Source: Devosia sp. Root436 (GTDB lineage Bacteria > Pseudomonadota > Alphaproteobacteria > Rhizobiales > Devosiaceae). From it: DNA of 64,000 nucleotides. Made by a program: the position numbers and the translations under genes. Below, one piece after another: positions 41,350 through 50,848 of this stretch (within the stretch, counting starts at the first letter, position 1; each line of letters starts with the position of its first letter). The stretch is from positions 62,001-126,000 of the forward strand of contig NZ_LMEM01000013.1 in NCBI RefSeq assembly GCF_001426345.1, in the 5' to 3' direction. The notes below the pieces were generated by a model that saw only the letters and a list, made by a program, of their open reading frames with translations, ran no database searches and had not been told where the DNA came from.

Positions 41350-42087
41350 ATGCCACGCTACAGGCTCACCATCGAATATGACGGAACCCCGTTTTCGGGC
41401 TGGCAGCGCCAGGCCGACCGGCCCAGCGTGCAGCAGGCGCTGGAAGAAGCCATCCACGCCATGTCGGGTGAAACGGTGGCCACGCAGGCAGCTGGCCGGA
41501 CCGATGCAGGCGTGCACGCGCTGGGGCAGGTGGCCCATTTCGAACTGAGCAAGGATTGGGATCCGTTTCGCATCCGCGAGGCGCTGAACTATCACCTGCG
41601 GCCCGACCCGGTGGCGATCATCCTCGCCGAGGCGGTGGGGGATGATTTCGAGGCGCGGTTTTCGGCCAAGGCGCGGCACTACGAATACCGCATCCTCAAC
41701 CGGCGTGCCCCGCCGGTGATTGAGCGCGATCATGTCTGGCACCTGCCCATGGACCTCGATGCCGATGCCATGGATCATGCGGCTGGCCTGATCCTGGGCA
41801 CGCATGACTTCACCACGTTCCGCTCATCGGAGTGCCAGGCTAACTCGCCTTTGCGGACCTTGGATAAGTTTTCGGTGCGGCGGGAGCTGGATCACATCGT
41901 GATCTCGGCCCGCGCCCGCAGCTTCCTGCATCACCAGGTGCGCTCGATGGTCGGCTCGCTGCGCATGGTCGGCGAAGGCAAGTGGTCGCCCGTCGATTTT
42001 CGCGCCGCTCTCGATGCCAGGGACCGCCGCCGCTGCGGCGCCATGGCCCCATCGTCGGGGCTCTACCTGACACGTATAGATTACTAG
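41350..42087 (+). CDS. truA: tRNA pseudouridine synthase A
   Basis: 245 residues. The catalytic Asp is D52 in [17 protein letters not shown]. It modifies U38-40 of the tRNA anticodon arm. It begins directly after fmt. Its stop shares the palindrome CTAG with the stop of the convergent gene (42084-42087). Confidence 0.96.
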   Translation: MPRYRLTIEYDGTPFSGWQRQADRPSVQQALEEAIHAMSGETVATQAAGRTDAGVHALGQVAHFELSKDWDPFRIREALNYHLRPDPVAIILAEAVGDDFEARFSAKARHYEYRILNRRAPPVIERDHVWHLPMDLDADAMDHAAGLILGTHDFTTFRSSECQANSPLRTLDKFSVRRELDHIVISARARSFLHHQVRSMVGSLRMVGEGKWSPVDFRAALDARDRRRCGAMAPSSGLYLTRIDY

Positions 42088-42644
42088 ACCGGCGGTGGAC
42101 CGAGGATAACGGCGACCACGGCCAGCGCCAGGAACACGCCGACGGCCTGCGAAATGAACAGGATGCCGATCTGCAGGGCCGTCAGCGTAACGATGAAGCG
42201 GCCGATATTGATGAAGGTCGCCAGCGCCAGGATCACCACCAGCACCAGGATAATGACGCCGGCCGGGCCGAGCAGCGTCGATGCCAGCAGCAGCAATGCC
42301 GAGGCCAAGGTCACCCAATTGGAAGCGACGAGATAGGGGATGAACCCGTCCTGGCGGCCCATCTGCCGCAGGGCGACAAAGGCCGTGAGGGCCTGGGCGA
42401 CGAACAGGGCGGCGTTGACGATGATGGACTGCGTTGCCGCGCCCGGCGGCAGGTCTATGCCGGTAAGGCGTGGCCCGAAACCCGCCAGGCCGATGGCGAT
42501 TGTGACGGCGATGAGGCTGCCGATCAGGCCGCGCTGGCTGAAATCGAAATAGGATGGGGCCTGCCGGTTGCCGACAAGCAGCGCGATGCAGCCGCGTGCC
42601 GCAGCCATCAGTTCATCGAGGAAGGTCGTGGTCGGTTGGGCCAA
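42084..42644 (-). CDS. Integral membrane protein of unknown function
   Basis: 186 residues with about five membrane segments (for example [18 protein letters not shown] and [19 protein letters not shown]). No family recognised. The TTG at 42644 (giving [12 protein letters not shown]) is chosen because GAGACAAG precedes it and it does not overlap the upstream gene; a TTG at 42680 would overlap by 20 bases. It probably forms a unit with the next membrane protein and dapE. Confidence 0.65.
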   Translation of the reverse strand: MAQPTTTFLDELMAAARGCIALLVGNRQAPSYFDFSQRGLIGSLIAVTIAIGLAGFGPRLTGIDLPPGAATQSIIVNAALFVAQALTAFVALRQMGRQDGFIPYLVASNWVTLASALLLLASTLLGPAGVIILVLVVILALATFINIGRFIVTLTALQIGILFISQAVGVFLALAVVAVILGPPPV

Positions 42645-42660
42645 GGGCTTGTCTCGATGA

Positions 42661-43206
42661 TCAGGTGGGAGAACCGGCAATGCTGCTCAGCATGTAGAGT
42701 GCCTGCCGCATGGCGACAAGCAGCAGCACGCTCAAAACTGCAAAGCCGAGGGATATGGCCACAGGCCAGCCGGTTGCGGCGCGCGCCAGCCGATAGAGCA
42801 GGTAGCCCAGCGCCAGCCAGCTCAGCATCACCACCGGCCCGCCGATCAGGCTCGCCAGCAGCCCCTCGATGACGATGAAAGCCATAAGCGCGTATGTGCT
42901 GGGCACCAGCAGGTCAAGCACCGGCTCGGTGCTGTGCACGATGTTGCGCGTGCCCAGCAGGACCAGCACCATGGCGACCAGCGGCAAGGCCAGCGCGAAC
43001 ATGCCCGCCACGATGGCGAACAGGCCCGGAATATCGGTGCCGATGGCCACGATGATGACGGCAAGGAAAGTGACGAAGGCGAAGATCGCCAGGGCCGTCG
43101 CCAGGCCCGGCGCCGTGCGCTTGAAATGCTCGCGCCAGCCGGCCTTGCCGCCCAGCAGCATCGCCCAGCCAATGGCGGCGTTGCGCAGCGTGGCCCAGAT
43201 CTTCAT
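42661..43206 (-). CDS. Integral membrane protein of unknown function
   Basis: 181 residues with about four to five membrane segments (AIFAFVTFLAVIIVAIG, FALALPLVAMVLVLLG, VLSVLLLVAMRQALYML). No family recognised. The start overlaps the dapE stop by ATGA, so it is translationally coupled to dapE. It is of similar size and layout to its downstream neighbour; the two may form a complex or have come from a duplication. Confidence 0.72.
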   Translation of the reverse strand: MKIWATLRNAAIGWAMLLGGKAGWREHFKRTAPGLATALAIFAFVTFLAVIIVAIGTDIPGLFAIVAGMFALALPLVAMVLVLLGTRNIVHSTEPVLDLLVPSTYALMAFIVIEGLLASLIGGPVVMLSWLALGYLLYRLARAATGWPVAISLGFAVLSVLLLVAMRQALYMLSSIAGSPT

Positions 43207-44363
43207 GCCCTCGCTCCAAAGAAGCGGACCATGAAGGCGCGGTAGATATCGGTCAACCCGGTGAGGTCGGCGATAGCGATGTGCTCGTCCGCCTTGTGCA
43301 TTGAGGGGCCGACAAGGCCACATTCCACCACCGGGCCATATTGGGCGATGAAACGGGCATCCGAGGTGCCGCCGCCGGTCGACAATTCCGGGCGGCGTCC
43401 GGTAATGCCGGCAATGGCGTCGGACAGCAGGTCGACATCGTCGCTGAGCGGCGACAGGAACGAGCGCGATGGCACGCCGGCTACGGCGAAGGTCACGGTT
43501 GCACCGGCATGATCGACGCTGGCGATGCGCCCGCGTACCCAGTCGGCCAGGGTCTCCGGTGTCCACAGGTCATTGTAGCGGATGTTGAACCTGATCGTGC
43601 CGGAGGCCGGGATGACGTTGGAGATGGCGTTGCCGACATCGATCGAGGTGACTTCGAGATTGGTCGCAGGGAAATGTTCGCTGCCGCCGTCGATGACCGT
43701 ATCCAGAGCTGTCACGATCCGGGCCAGCGCCGGCAGCGGGTTGTTGGCCTTGTCGGGATAGGCGACATGGCCCTGCGTCCCGCCGACGGTGATGGTGCCC
43801 GACAGCGAACCGCGCCGGCCGATCTTGATGCTGTCGCCCAGCAGGGCTGCCGAACTGGGTTCGCCCACGATGGCGAAATCGAAATGGTGCTGCTGCGCCC
43901 CGGCCCAGGCCATCAGCTTTTCGGTGCCGTTGATGGCGTCGGCTTCCTCGTCATTGGTGATGGCGAGCATGATCGTGCCGGCATCGGCGGGAATGGCGGC
44001 CGCGGCGGCGACGAAGGCCGATATGCCCGATTTCATGTCGGCCGCGCCCCGGCCATAGAGCTTGCCATCGGCCTCGCGCGGGGTGAAGGGGTCGCTGGTC
44101 CAACCGGCCAGGTCTCCCGGCGGCACCACGTCGGTATGGCCGGCAAACAGCAGCTTGCGGCCGCCGGTGCCGCGGATGGCGAAGAGATTGTCGACGGGGT
44201 AGGAGCCATCGCCCTCGAAGCGCAGGCGGGTGACGGTGAAGCCGATCGCGCTCAGGGCGCGATCGAGAACGTCGAGTGCGCCGGCTTGCTCGGGCGTCAC
44301 CGAGGGGCAGGCGATGAGCTGCTTGAGCAGTTGGACGGGATCGTCCGCGATAGTCGGCGTCAC
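43203..44363 (-). CDS. dapE: Succinyl-diaminopimelate desuccinylase
   Basis: 386 residues, M20 metallopeptidase. Metal and catalytic residues are in FAGHTDVVPPGD, GRGAADMKSGI and TNDEEADAINGT, with GGTSDARFIA and the final His in SMHKADEHI. It makes LL-diaminopimelate for lysine and peptidoglycan. The start is GTG. dapD lies 0.6 kb upstream on the same strand with one gene in between. Confidence 0.96.
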   Translation of the reverse strand: MTPTIADDPVQLLKQLIACPSVTPEQAGALDVLDRALSAIGFTVTRLRFEGDGSYPVDNLFAIRGTGGRKLLFAGHTDVVPPGDLAGWTSDPFTPREADGKLYGRGAADMKSGISAFVAAAAAIPADAGTIMLAITNDEEADAINGTEKLMAWAGAQQHHFDFAIVGEPSSAALLGDSIKIGRRGSLSGTITVGGTQGHVAYPDKANNPLPALARIVTALDTVIDGGSEHFPATNLEVTSIDVGNAISNVIPASGTIRFNIRYNDLWTPETLADWVRGRIASVDHAGATVTFAVAGVPSRSFLSPLSDDVDLLSDAIAGITGRRPELSTGGGTSDARFIAQYGPVVECGLVGPSMHKADEHIAIADLTGLTDIYRAFMVRFFGARA

Positions 44364-44384
44364 GAGATGTCCCGTCCTTCTGGT

Positions 44385-44861
44385 TCAGGCTGCGGCGTAG
44401 CCGAGCGGATCGGCACCGTAGCTGTTGGCGCCGGGCGTACCCTTGAGGAAGCCAAGCTGCACCAGCATGTAGAGGCCGAACAGGCCCAGCAGCAGGAACA
44501 GGGTCGACATCCACATATCAGGCATTGGCACGATCATGCCATTGCCCATATCCGTCATGGTGACACCGATGCCGAGAGCCTGCAGCAGCGTCAGCAGGCC
44601 CGAAACGCCCATCAGCACCTTGAAGTCCGTGCCATTGTTGTCGCGGTCCTGCCGGCGTTTGATGCCGATGCACCAGCCGGGATAGAACAGCACGACAAAG
44701 CTGATGAGCTGCCCCCAGCCTGATGTGCCGCCCAAGCCTGCCAGGCCCAGGATGATTGCCAGCACGATGCTGGCGATGACGAGCCCGACAACGCCGAGCC
44801 ACCACTGCTTGCGCGAGATACGTCCGTCGGTCGTCGTGTAGAGTGATACGAGTGTGTCCAT
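44385..44861 (-). CDS. DUF805 family membrane protein
   Basis: 158 residues. The N-terminal SLYTTTDGRISRKQWWLGVV and the central IKRRQDRDNNGT (R-x-x-D motif) are typical of DUF805, with three to four membrane segments. Function unknown. It lies between dapD and dapE on the same strand. Confidence 0.85.
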   Translation of the reverse strand: MDTLVSLYTTTDGRISRKQWWLGVVGLVIASIVLAIILGLAGLGGTSGWGQLISFVVLFYPGWCIGIKRRQDRDNNGTDFKVLMGVSGLLTLLQALGIGVTMTDMGNGMIVPMPDMWMSTLFLLLGLFGLYMLVQLGFLKGTPGANSYGADPLGYAAA

Positions 44862-44948
44862 GATCTTCCCCCTCGGAAATCAGACAGCCGGGACCCATCC
44901 GGCGTGAGACATCCTAGGTGAATCGCAGATTCCCCGCCAGAGTCCGCC

Positions 44949-45791
44949 TCAATCGCGCAGCAGGTCGTTGATGCCGGTCTTGCTGCGGGTCTGGGCGTCC
45001 ACCGTCTTGACGATGACGGCGCAGTAAAGATTCGGCCCAGGATTGCCATTGGGCAGCGGCTTGCCGGGCAGCGAGCCGGAGACGACGACGGAATAGGGCG
45101 GCACCTTGCCGATATGGATTTCCCCGGTATTGCGGTCGACGATCTTGGTCGAGGCGCCGATGAAGACGCCCATGGAAATGACCGAGCCTTCACCCACCAC
45201 CACGCCCTCGACCACTTCGGAACGGGCGCCGATGAAGCAATTGTCCTCGATGATCACCGGCCCGGCCTGCAGCGGCTCGAGCACGCCGCCAATGCCGACG
45301 CCGCCCGAAATATGCACGTTCCTGCCGATCTGCGCGCAGGAGCCCACGGTGACCCAGGTATCGACCATGGTGCCCTCGTCGACATAGGCGCCGACATTGA
45401 CGAAGCTGGGCATCAGGACCACGTTGCGGCCGATAAAGGCAGGGCTGCGCACCACGGCGCCCGGCACGGCGCGGAAGCCCGCCTCGCGGAACGTGTTCTC
45501 GCTCCAGCCCTCGAACTTGGTGGGCACCTTGTCCCAGTAATGCGAGCCACCCGGCGCGCCCTCGACCAGCTTGTTGTCATTGAGGCGGAAACTCAGCAGC
45601 ACCGCCTTCTTGAGCCATTGATTGACCTGCCAGGCGCCGTTGGCCTTTTCGGCCACGCGCAGCTTGCCGCTATCGAGGAGACGCAAGGCCTCCTCGACGG
45701 CCTCGCGTACCGGCCCCTGCGTGTGGACCGTGATCTCGGCGCGCGCCTCGAAGGCGTCATCGATGGTCTTGGCGAGATCGGTATGGGACAT
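44949..45791 (-). CDS. dapD: Tetrahydrodipicolinate N-succinyltransferase
   Basis: 280 residues. Left-handed beta-helix hexapeptide repeats from about residue 105 to 245 ([19 protein letters not shown], then [20 protein letters not shown]). It transfers succinyl from succinyl-CoA in the lysine/DAP pathway upstream of DapE. The ATG at 45791 is chosen over one 12 codons earlier because it matches the family start. Confidence 0.97.
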   Translation of the reverse strand: MSHTDLAKTIDDAFEARAEITVHTQGPVREAVEEALRLLDSGKLRVAEKANGAWQVNQWLKKAVLLSFRLNDNKLVEGAPGGSHYWDKVPTKFEGWSENTFREAGFRAVPGAVVRSPAFIGRNVVLMPSFVNVGAYVDEGTMVDTWVTVGSCAQIGRNVHISGGVGIGGVLEPLQAGPVIIEDNCFIGARSEVVEGVVVGEGSVISMGVFIGASTKIVDRNTGEIHIGKVPPYSVVVSGSLPGKPLPNGNPGPNLYCAVIVKTVDAQTRSKTGINDLLRD

Positions 45792-46340
45792 GAAGAAAAT
45801 TCCTGGCTGAGATGCGGAGCGGACCATAGCCGGGGGGGCGGTGGTGTCAATCGGGCATACGAAAGCGCCGCCTGGATTGCGGTTGTCATGGATGGGCGGA
45901 CCCCGAGACGGCTGACGCCCCTGAGTAATTTAGTAGTGAGACGGAAACCGCCTCGGGGTGCCGGTTTTTGGAGCAGTAGACGGTGATCGCGCGTCCCAAA
46001 CGCTCGAAGGGAGCGGCCGCTACTCGAACCTGCGCGGCAGCGAAGCCGGGGGGATAAGATGGATAAGTCGGTGCTTGGTGAATACCCCCACCCTCACGCC
46101 CTCCCCACAAGGGGAGGCAAGCCTGCTCCGTGACTGCGGAGGCGTCGAGTGAACCCGGAATGGTGGGGATGTTTAGCCTCGATCCACCCTGGGGTCCCGG
46201 CCCAAGGCCGGGATGACATCGGGGGTGGGGTGCGATCGTGCCGGTTCCGCAGCGCGCCGTTTTCCAGAGCAGTGACGAATGTCCCGCTGGCATATTGCCT
46301 TGCATAGTCATAGACTTGCCAAAGATTTGGAGGGGCGGTC
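45792..46340. other. Gene-free region with assorted palindromic repeats
   Basis: 549 bases. It holds an inverted repeat ACCCCGAG (45900-45907) / CTCGGGGT (45952-45959), overlapped by a hairpin AAACCG-N11-CGGTTT running into a T run (45945-45968), a family B-like block CTCCCC-ACAA-GGGGAG (46101-46116) and a family C-like block CCCGGCCCAAGGCCGGG (46196-46212). No open frame here has a convincing start or composition. The promoter of the 46341 gene should be near its 3' end. Confidence 0.55.
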
Positions 46341-47720
46341 ATGTCGGAACAATTCGACGCCATTATCATCGGTGCAGGCCAGTCCGGCCCCTTCCTGGCC
46401 GCAAGGCTGGCAGGGGCCGGACGCAAGGTGGCGCTGATCGAGCGCGAACATCTGGGTGGCACCTGCGTCAATGACGGTTGCACCCCCACCAAGACGCTGG
46501 TGGCCAGCGCCCGCGCCGCTTGGGCGGCCCGCCACGCTGCCCAGTTCGGCGTCGTGGTCAAGGGACCGGTCACGGTGGACATGGCGGCGGTCAAGGCGCG
46601 CAAGGATGCGGTGGTCGGCGCTTCGGTCAAGAGCCTCACCGACTGGCTGGGTGGCATCAAGACGCTCGAATATATCAAGGGCGAAGGCAGCTTCGCCTCG
46701 CCCACGCAGGTCAAGGTCGGCAAGCGCAGCCTGACGGCCCCGCAAATCTTCATCAATACCGGCGCTACGGCCAGCGTGCCGTCCTGGCCCGGCATCAAGA
46801 GCGTGCCCTACCTGACTAATACGTCGATGATGAATCTCGACACGCTGCCGGGGCACCTGATCATCGTCGGCGCCAGCTATATCGGGCTCGAATTCGCGCA
46901 GATGTATGCGCGCTTCGGCTCCAAGGTCACGGTGATCGAACGCGGATCCCGGCCTGCCATGCGCGAAGACCCGGACATTTCCGCCGCCATTCGCGGCGCC
47001 CTCGAAGCCGAGGGCGTGACGTTCATGTTCGGCACCACGGTCGAGGCGGTGGCCAAGGCCGGGCATGGCGTGCTGCTGTCGCTCAAATGCCCGGATCGGC
47101 TGGCTTCCATCGAGGGCACGCATCTGCTGGTGGCGCTGGGCCGCACCCCCAACAGCGCCAACCTCAACCTGGCTGCCGCCGGCATCAAGACCGATGCGCG
47201 CGGCTATATTGCGGTGGACGACAACCTGCGCACCGGCGTCAAGGGCATCTGGGCCATGGGCGACATCAACGGGCGCGGCGCCTTCACCCATACCTCCTAC
47301 AACGACTTCGAAATCGTCGCCGATAATGTGATCGATGGCGGCAGGCGCTCGATTGCGGGCCGGATTCCGGTTTATGGCCTGTTCATCGATCCGCCGCTGG
47401 GCCGCATCGGCATGAGTGAGGCCGAGGTCCGCAAATCGGGCCGCAAGGCGCTGATGGGCGTGATGCCGATGGCCAGGGTCAGCCGCGCCAAGGAGCGGGG
47501 CGAAACGCAGGGGCTGATGAAGGTGCTGGTCGATGCCGAGAGCAAGCAGGTTCTCGGTGCTGCCATCCTGGGTATCGGCGGCGACGAGGTGGTTCATTCG
47601 CTGCTGCAACTGATGGCGGCGGGCACGCCCTATCCGACCATGATGTACACGGTGCATATCCACCCGACGGTGAGCGAACTGATCCCGACGCTATTGGCGG
47701 ATTTGAAGCCGCTGGTGTGA
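46341..47720 (+). CDS. FAD-dependent pyridine nucleotide-disulfide oxidoreductase (class I)
   Basis: 459 residues. FAD motif IIIGAGQSGPFLAARLAGAG, redox-active disulfide C42-x4-C47 in GGTCVNDGCTPTKTL, NAD(P) motif IVGASYIGLEFAQ, second FAD motif GIWAMGDINGRGAFTHTSYND (quoted in part) and the interface His in HIHPTVSEL. It resembles proteins annotated as mercuric reductase, but it ends LLADLKPLV with no C-terminal Cys pair and has no HMA domain, so I do not call it MerA. Substrate unknown. GGAGGGG precedes the ATG. Confidence 0.9.
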   Translation: MSEQFDAIIIGAGQSGPFLAARLAGAGRKVALIEREHLGGTCVNDGCTPTKTLVASARAAWAARHAAQFGVVVKGPVTVDMAAVKARKDAVVGASVKSLTDWLGGIKTLEYIKGEGSFASPTQVKVGKRSLTAPQIFINTGATASVPSWPGIKSVPYLTNTSMMNLDTLPGHLIIVGASYIGLEFAQMYARFGSKVTVIERGSRPAMREDPDISAAIRGALEAEGVTFMFGTTVEAVAKAGHGVLLSLKCPDRLASIEGTHLLVALGRTPNSANLNLAAAGIKTDARGYIAVDDNLRTGVKGIWAMGDINGRGAFTHTSYNDFEIVADNVIDGGRRSIAGRIPVYGLFIDPPLGRIGMSEAEVRKSGRKALMGVMPMARVSRAKERGETQGLMKVLVDAESKQVLGAAILGIGGDEVVHSLLQLMAAGTPYPTMMYTVHIHPTVSELIPTLLADLKPLV

Positions 47721-47739
47721 GGCGTCGAACAGGCATTGC

Positions 47740-49464
47740 TCACAACTCCCCGTAGGCGACCGCCATGCCGCGGCCGCGGGCCTTGGCGGCGTAGCAGGCG
47801 GCATCGGCTTCGCCCATGAAGCCGAGGGGTGAGGCAGGGCGGCCGGTGACCATGGTCAGGCCCACGCTGGCGCCGATGTGATAGGTGCGGCCGGCCCAGG
47901 TGAAGGCGAGCGCGGCGATGGCGCGCACCACTTTTTCGGCGATGCGCTGGCCCACTTCGGCCGGACAGTCATTGAGCAGTACGGCAAATTCGTCGCCGCC
48001 GATGCGGGCCGCCACGTCGTGGCTGCGGCAGGAGCCGCGAATGGTCTGTGCCACCTGCTTGAGCAGGGCGTCGCCGGCGGCGTGGCCGGCATTGTCATTG
48101 ACCGGCTTGAAGCGGTCGAGGTCGATATAGAGCAGGCAATGGCGGCGGCCGCTGTCGCGCGCCGAGCCGATGGCGCCGTTCAGCGCGCGCTCGAAGGCCG
48201 CCCGGTTGGGCAGGCCGGTCAGGTCGTCATGGGTGGCCGAATGGGCCAGTTCGCGCTGCATGGCGCGGCTCTGCGTCACGTCCTGGAACACCAGTACGGC
48301 GCCGGTCAACTTGCCCGATGGCGTGCGCACCGGGGCGGCGGTGCAGCGGATATCGCGCTCGCTGCCGCTCTTGCCGACCAGGATCATGTCGTCGTCCAGA
48401 TGTGCCGGCTGATCGGTGGCAAGGCAAATGGCCACGGGGCAGTCCTGGGCCTCCCCGGTTACGCCATCGCGCAGGATGAAAACGTCCCGGACTTCTTTGC
48501 CGACCGCGGCGGTCGAACTATAGCCGGTCAGCAGTTCGGCGGCCGGATTCATGAACACGATGCGCCCGTTTTCGTCGGTCGAGATCATGCCATCGGCGAT
48601 GGAATCGAGGGTAACACGCAGGCGTTCCTTTTCGGCCGCCAGTTCCAGCTCGATGGTCTTGAGGCGGGTAATGTCGGTATCGGTGCCCAGGGTGCGCACG
48701 GCATTGCCCTGCTCGTCCCACTCCACCGGCTTGCCGCGGCTGAGAATCCAGATGTAGCTGCCGTCGCGGGTGCGCTCGCGATATTCGAGCGCGTCAAAGC
48801 TGGCATCGCCCTGATCCTGCCGGTCGACATTGTCCATGACATGCTTGAGGTCATCGGGGTGGATGCGGGCCAGCCACTTGGCCTGGTCGCCATCCACGTC
48901 CTCGTCGGGCGGAATGCCGCGCATGACGCGCCACATGCGCGAATAGAACATGGTGTCGGTGCGGATATCATGGTCCCAAACGCCCTGGCGCGCGCTTTCC
49001 AGCGCGAAATTCCAGCGGCTTTCGGAATGGGCGAGGGCCTCTTCGGCTTTCTTCTGCAATTCGATGCTGGTGATCTGGGTGATGAGATAGAGCGGCTGCC
49101 CGGTCGTGTCCGAGCGCAGCACCGAGGCAGCGACCATCACCCAGAGCGGGCCGCCATCGGCATGGCGGAAGCGGTGCTCGCCGCGATATTCGCCGGCCTC
49201 GCCCCGCATCAGCAGGCTCAGCCGCTGCCGGGCGGCGGCGCTGTCATCGGGATGGATCAGCTCGAGGATATTGTCATCGGCGGCTTCATCGATGCGGTGC
49301 CCCAGCAGATCGACAAAGGCGCGGTTGGCATAGACCATGCGGCCGTCCATTTCGGACACCACCATGCCGACCGCGGCATTGTCGACGATCTTGGCCAGCA
49401 TCGAGCCGATCCGCTCGAAGCGGAGGATGGTCGGGGCGGCATTTTTCGACGTGCGGGCGGACAT
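47740..49464 (-). CDS. Diguanylate cyclase with three PAS domains
   Basis: 574 residues. PAS 1 about 23-135 (VVSEMDGRMVYANRAF), PAS 2 about 147-265 (RQGVWDHDIRTDTMFYS), PAS 3 about 283-400 (ADGMISTDENGRIVFMNPA), then a GGDEF domain 405-574. The active site GGDEF at 489-493 is intact, and the inhibitory I-site RSHD at 480-483 is in the correct spacing, so it should make cyclic di-GMP with product inhibition. No EAL domain and no membrane segment; it is probably a cytoplasmic sensor. Confidence 0.95.
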   Translation of the reverse strand: MSARTSKNAAPTILRFERIGSMLAKIVDNAAVGMVVSEMDGRMVYANRAFVDLLGHRIDEAADDNILELIHPDDSAAARQRLSLLMRGEAGEYRGEHRFRHADGGPLWVMVAASVLRSDTTGQPLYLITQITSIELQKKAEEALAHSESRWNFALESARQGVWDHDIRTDTMFYSRMWRVMRGIPPDEDVDGDQAKWLARIHPDDLKHVMDNVDRQDQGDASFDALEYRERTRDGSYIWILSRGKPVEWDEQGNAVRTLGTDTDITRLKTIELELAAEKERLRVTLDSIADGMISTDENGRIVFMNPAAELLTGYSSTAAVGKEVRDVFILRDGVTGEAQDCPVAICLATDQPAHLDDDMILVGKSGSERDIRCTAAPVRTPSGKLTGAVLVFQDVTQSRAMQRELAHSATHDDLTGLPNRAAFERALNGAIGSARDSGRRHCLLYIDLDRFKPVNDNAGHAAGDALLKQVAQTIRGSCRSHDVAARIGGDEFAVLLNDCPAEVGQRIAEKVVRAIAALAFTWAGRTYHIGASVGLTMVTGRPASPLGFMGEADAACYAAKARGRGMAVAYGEL

Positions 49465-49510
49465 AGGCCCACTCTGCGCGACACTCTCTTAATAACTGGC
49501 TTAAGCGGGG

Positions 49511-50344
49511 TTACACGTCGCGCGATGTGATGAAGTCACTCTCGGTGGACAGGCCATGCCATTCGGAGGGAACGTCGCTGTCGAAGATCAGCGTATAGGG
49601 GCCCTTGTAGCCGGCCTCCTCGGCCAGGGTGACGCAGGCGCCATAGTCGGCTTCGTCGAGATCGCCATCGATGAAGCTGGCCTTGGCATGGCAGAGTTCG
49701 GCCCGGCCGAAGATCGACTTGAGATCGGCATATTTGGTTGCCCCGCCCCAATTGCCGAAATCGCCCAGGAGGCCGACGCGGCCATCGAGCTTGTCGAGCA
49801 GATAGTGGACATGGGCAGGCTCGGCCAGCAGGTCGAACCAGTTCTCGGTGACGAGACGTACCGATGAGCCGGCATTGCCATCGGCCAGCGCGGTCAGAGC
49901 CTTGACCGAGCGGTCGAGCGCATCGCGGGTCGGCTTCTGCTTGCCAGCGATGATGCGGGCATTGTCGGCGCCCAGCTCATTGGCAGTCTCGATCCAGCTC
50001 GCAACCCATGCGGTATCGCGGGCGCCATGCTCGGGATGGCTGATATCGCCGGCATCGATCAGCAGCGTCTGCAGCCGGACATTGGAAATCTTGAGCTGGT
50101 CACGCAGTTCGCCCAGATAGACCTTGTCGCGGCTGCGCAGGTGGAAGGAGACGATTTCGAGGCGGTGATAACCGTGATTGGCCAATACCGAAGGCAGGCC
50201 GAGCAGGGATTCCTCGCCCTCGCCATAGGCCTGCTGTTCCGCCCCGATCTCGGTGGTGGTGAGGTCGTGCGGATAGATCGCGCCCAGCAGGCGGTGCAGC
50301 GACCAGGTGGAAACGGCGATACGGTCGGGGCTGACACGGGCCAT
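49511..50344 (-). CDS. Sugar phosphate isomerase/epimerase (xylose isomerase-like TIM barrel)
   Basis: 277 residues. AP-endonuclease-2/xylose-isomerase-like TIM barrel: GLPSVLANHGYHRLEIVSFH, TAWVASWIETANELGADNAR, NWFDLLAEPAHVHYLLDKL and GYKGPYTLIFDSD near the end. The exact substrate is unknown. CAGGAG lies 10 bases before the start. It heads no obvious sugar operon. Confidence 0.85.
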   Translation of the reverse strand: MARVSPDRIAVSTWSLHRLLGAIYPHDLTTTEIGAEQQAYGEGEESLLGLPSVLANHGYHRLEIVSFHLRSRDKVYLGELRDQLKISNVRLQTLLIDAGDISHPEHGARDTAWVASWIETANELGADNARIIAGKQKPTRDALDRSVKALTALADGNAGSSVRLVTENWFDLLAEPAHVHYLLDKLDGRVGLLGDFGNWGGATKYADLKSIFGRAELCHAKASFIDGDLDEADYGACVTLAEEAGYKGPYTLIFDSDVPSEWHGLSTESDFITSRDV

Positions 50345-50372
50345 TGTTCGGGCTCTCCTGTTTATGGCGGTT

Positions 50373-50822
50373 CTACATGTTCCGCAGTTCGAATTCGAAG
50401 GTCTTGAGCAGGCGATCGCCGGATTTGAAGTCGATGCGATAATCGCCCTCGGGATCGCCATCCGCCACGCACCAGCCGCTCCAGATCCAGCCATCCTCGG
50501 GCGTAAGGGTCAGCGGGGTCGTGGCGGTGCGCTGGTCGTCGGAAATGACCGTGAGGCTGCCTTCGCCGAGGCCCCAGCTCGCAGGCGCTGCGGGCAGGGT
50601 GTAGATTTCGGTTACCTCCACCGCGCCCTTCACCTTGCCGAGGCGCAGGTGCCAGTCGTAGCAGGTGCCCGCGAGCAGCGGCACCAGCGTCGTGCTTTCG
50701 ACGACGTCATCCTGCCCCGGTGCGCGGGGCACCGAGATCGTGAAGTCACTGTCCAGCACCGTCTGGGCCAAAGCGGGCTGCGCCAGGGTGAGCAGGCTCA
50801 AAATCGACAATAGTCTCTTCAT
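50373..50822 (-). CDS. Secreted hypothetical protein
   Basis: 149 residues with a signal peptide MKRLLSILSLLTLAQPALAQ (cleavage after ALA). The mature part is a beta-rich domain with two cysteines (AGTCYDWHL and WSGWCVAD) that may form a disulfide. No family recognised; probably periplasmic. It lies between the aminopeptidase and the TIM-barrel gene on one strand. Confidence 0.75.
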   Translation of the reverse strand: MKRLLSILSLLTLAQPALAQTVLDSDFTISVPRAPGQDDVVESTTLVPLLAGTCYDWHLRLGKVKGAVEVTEIYTLPAAPASWGLGEGSLTVISDDQRTATTPLTLTPEDGWIWSGWCVADGDPEGDYRIDFKSGDRLLKTFEFELRNM

Positions 50823-50848
50823 GCCGGCCCTCCCTGGCGCCCTGGCTG

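Noticed and set aside
46021-46311. Short open frames on both strands in the 45792-46340 gap
   Set aside because: They run across palindromic repeats and have no ribosome binding site or domain.
46341-47720. Mercuric reductase merA
   Set aside because: No HMA domain and no C-terminal cysteine pair; only the general disulfide oxidoreductase family is supported.
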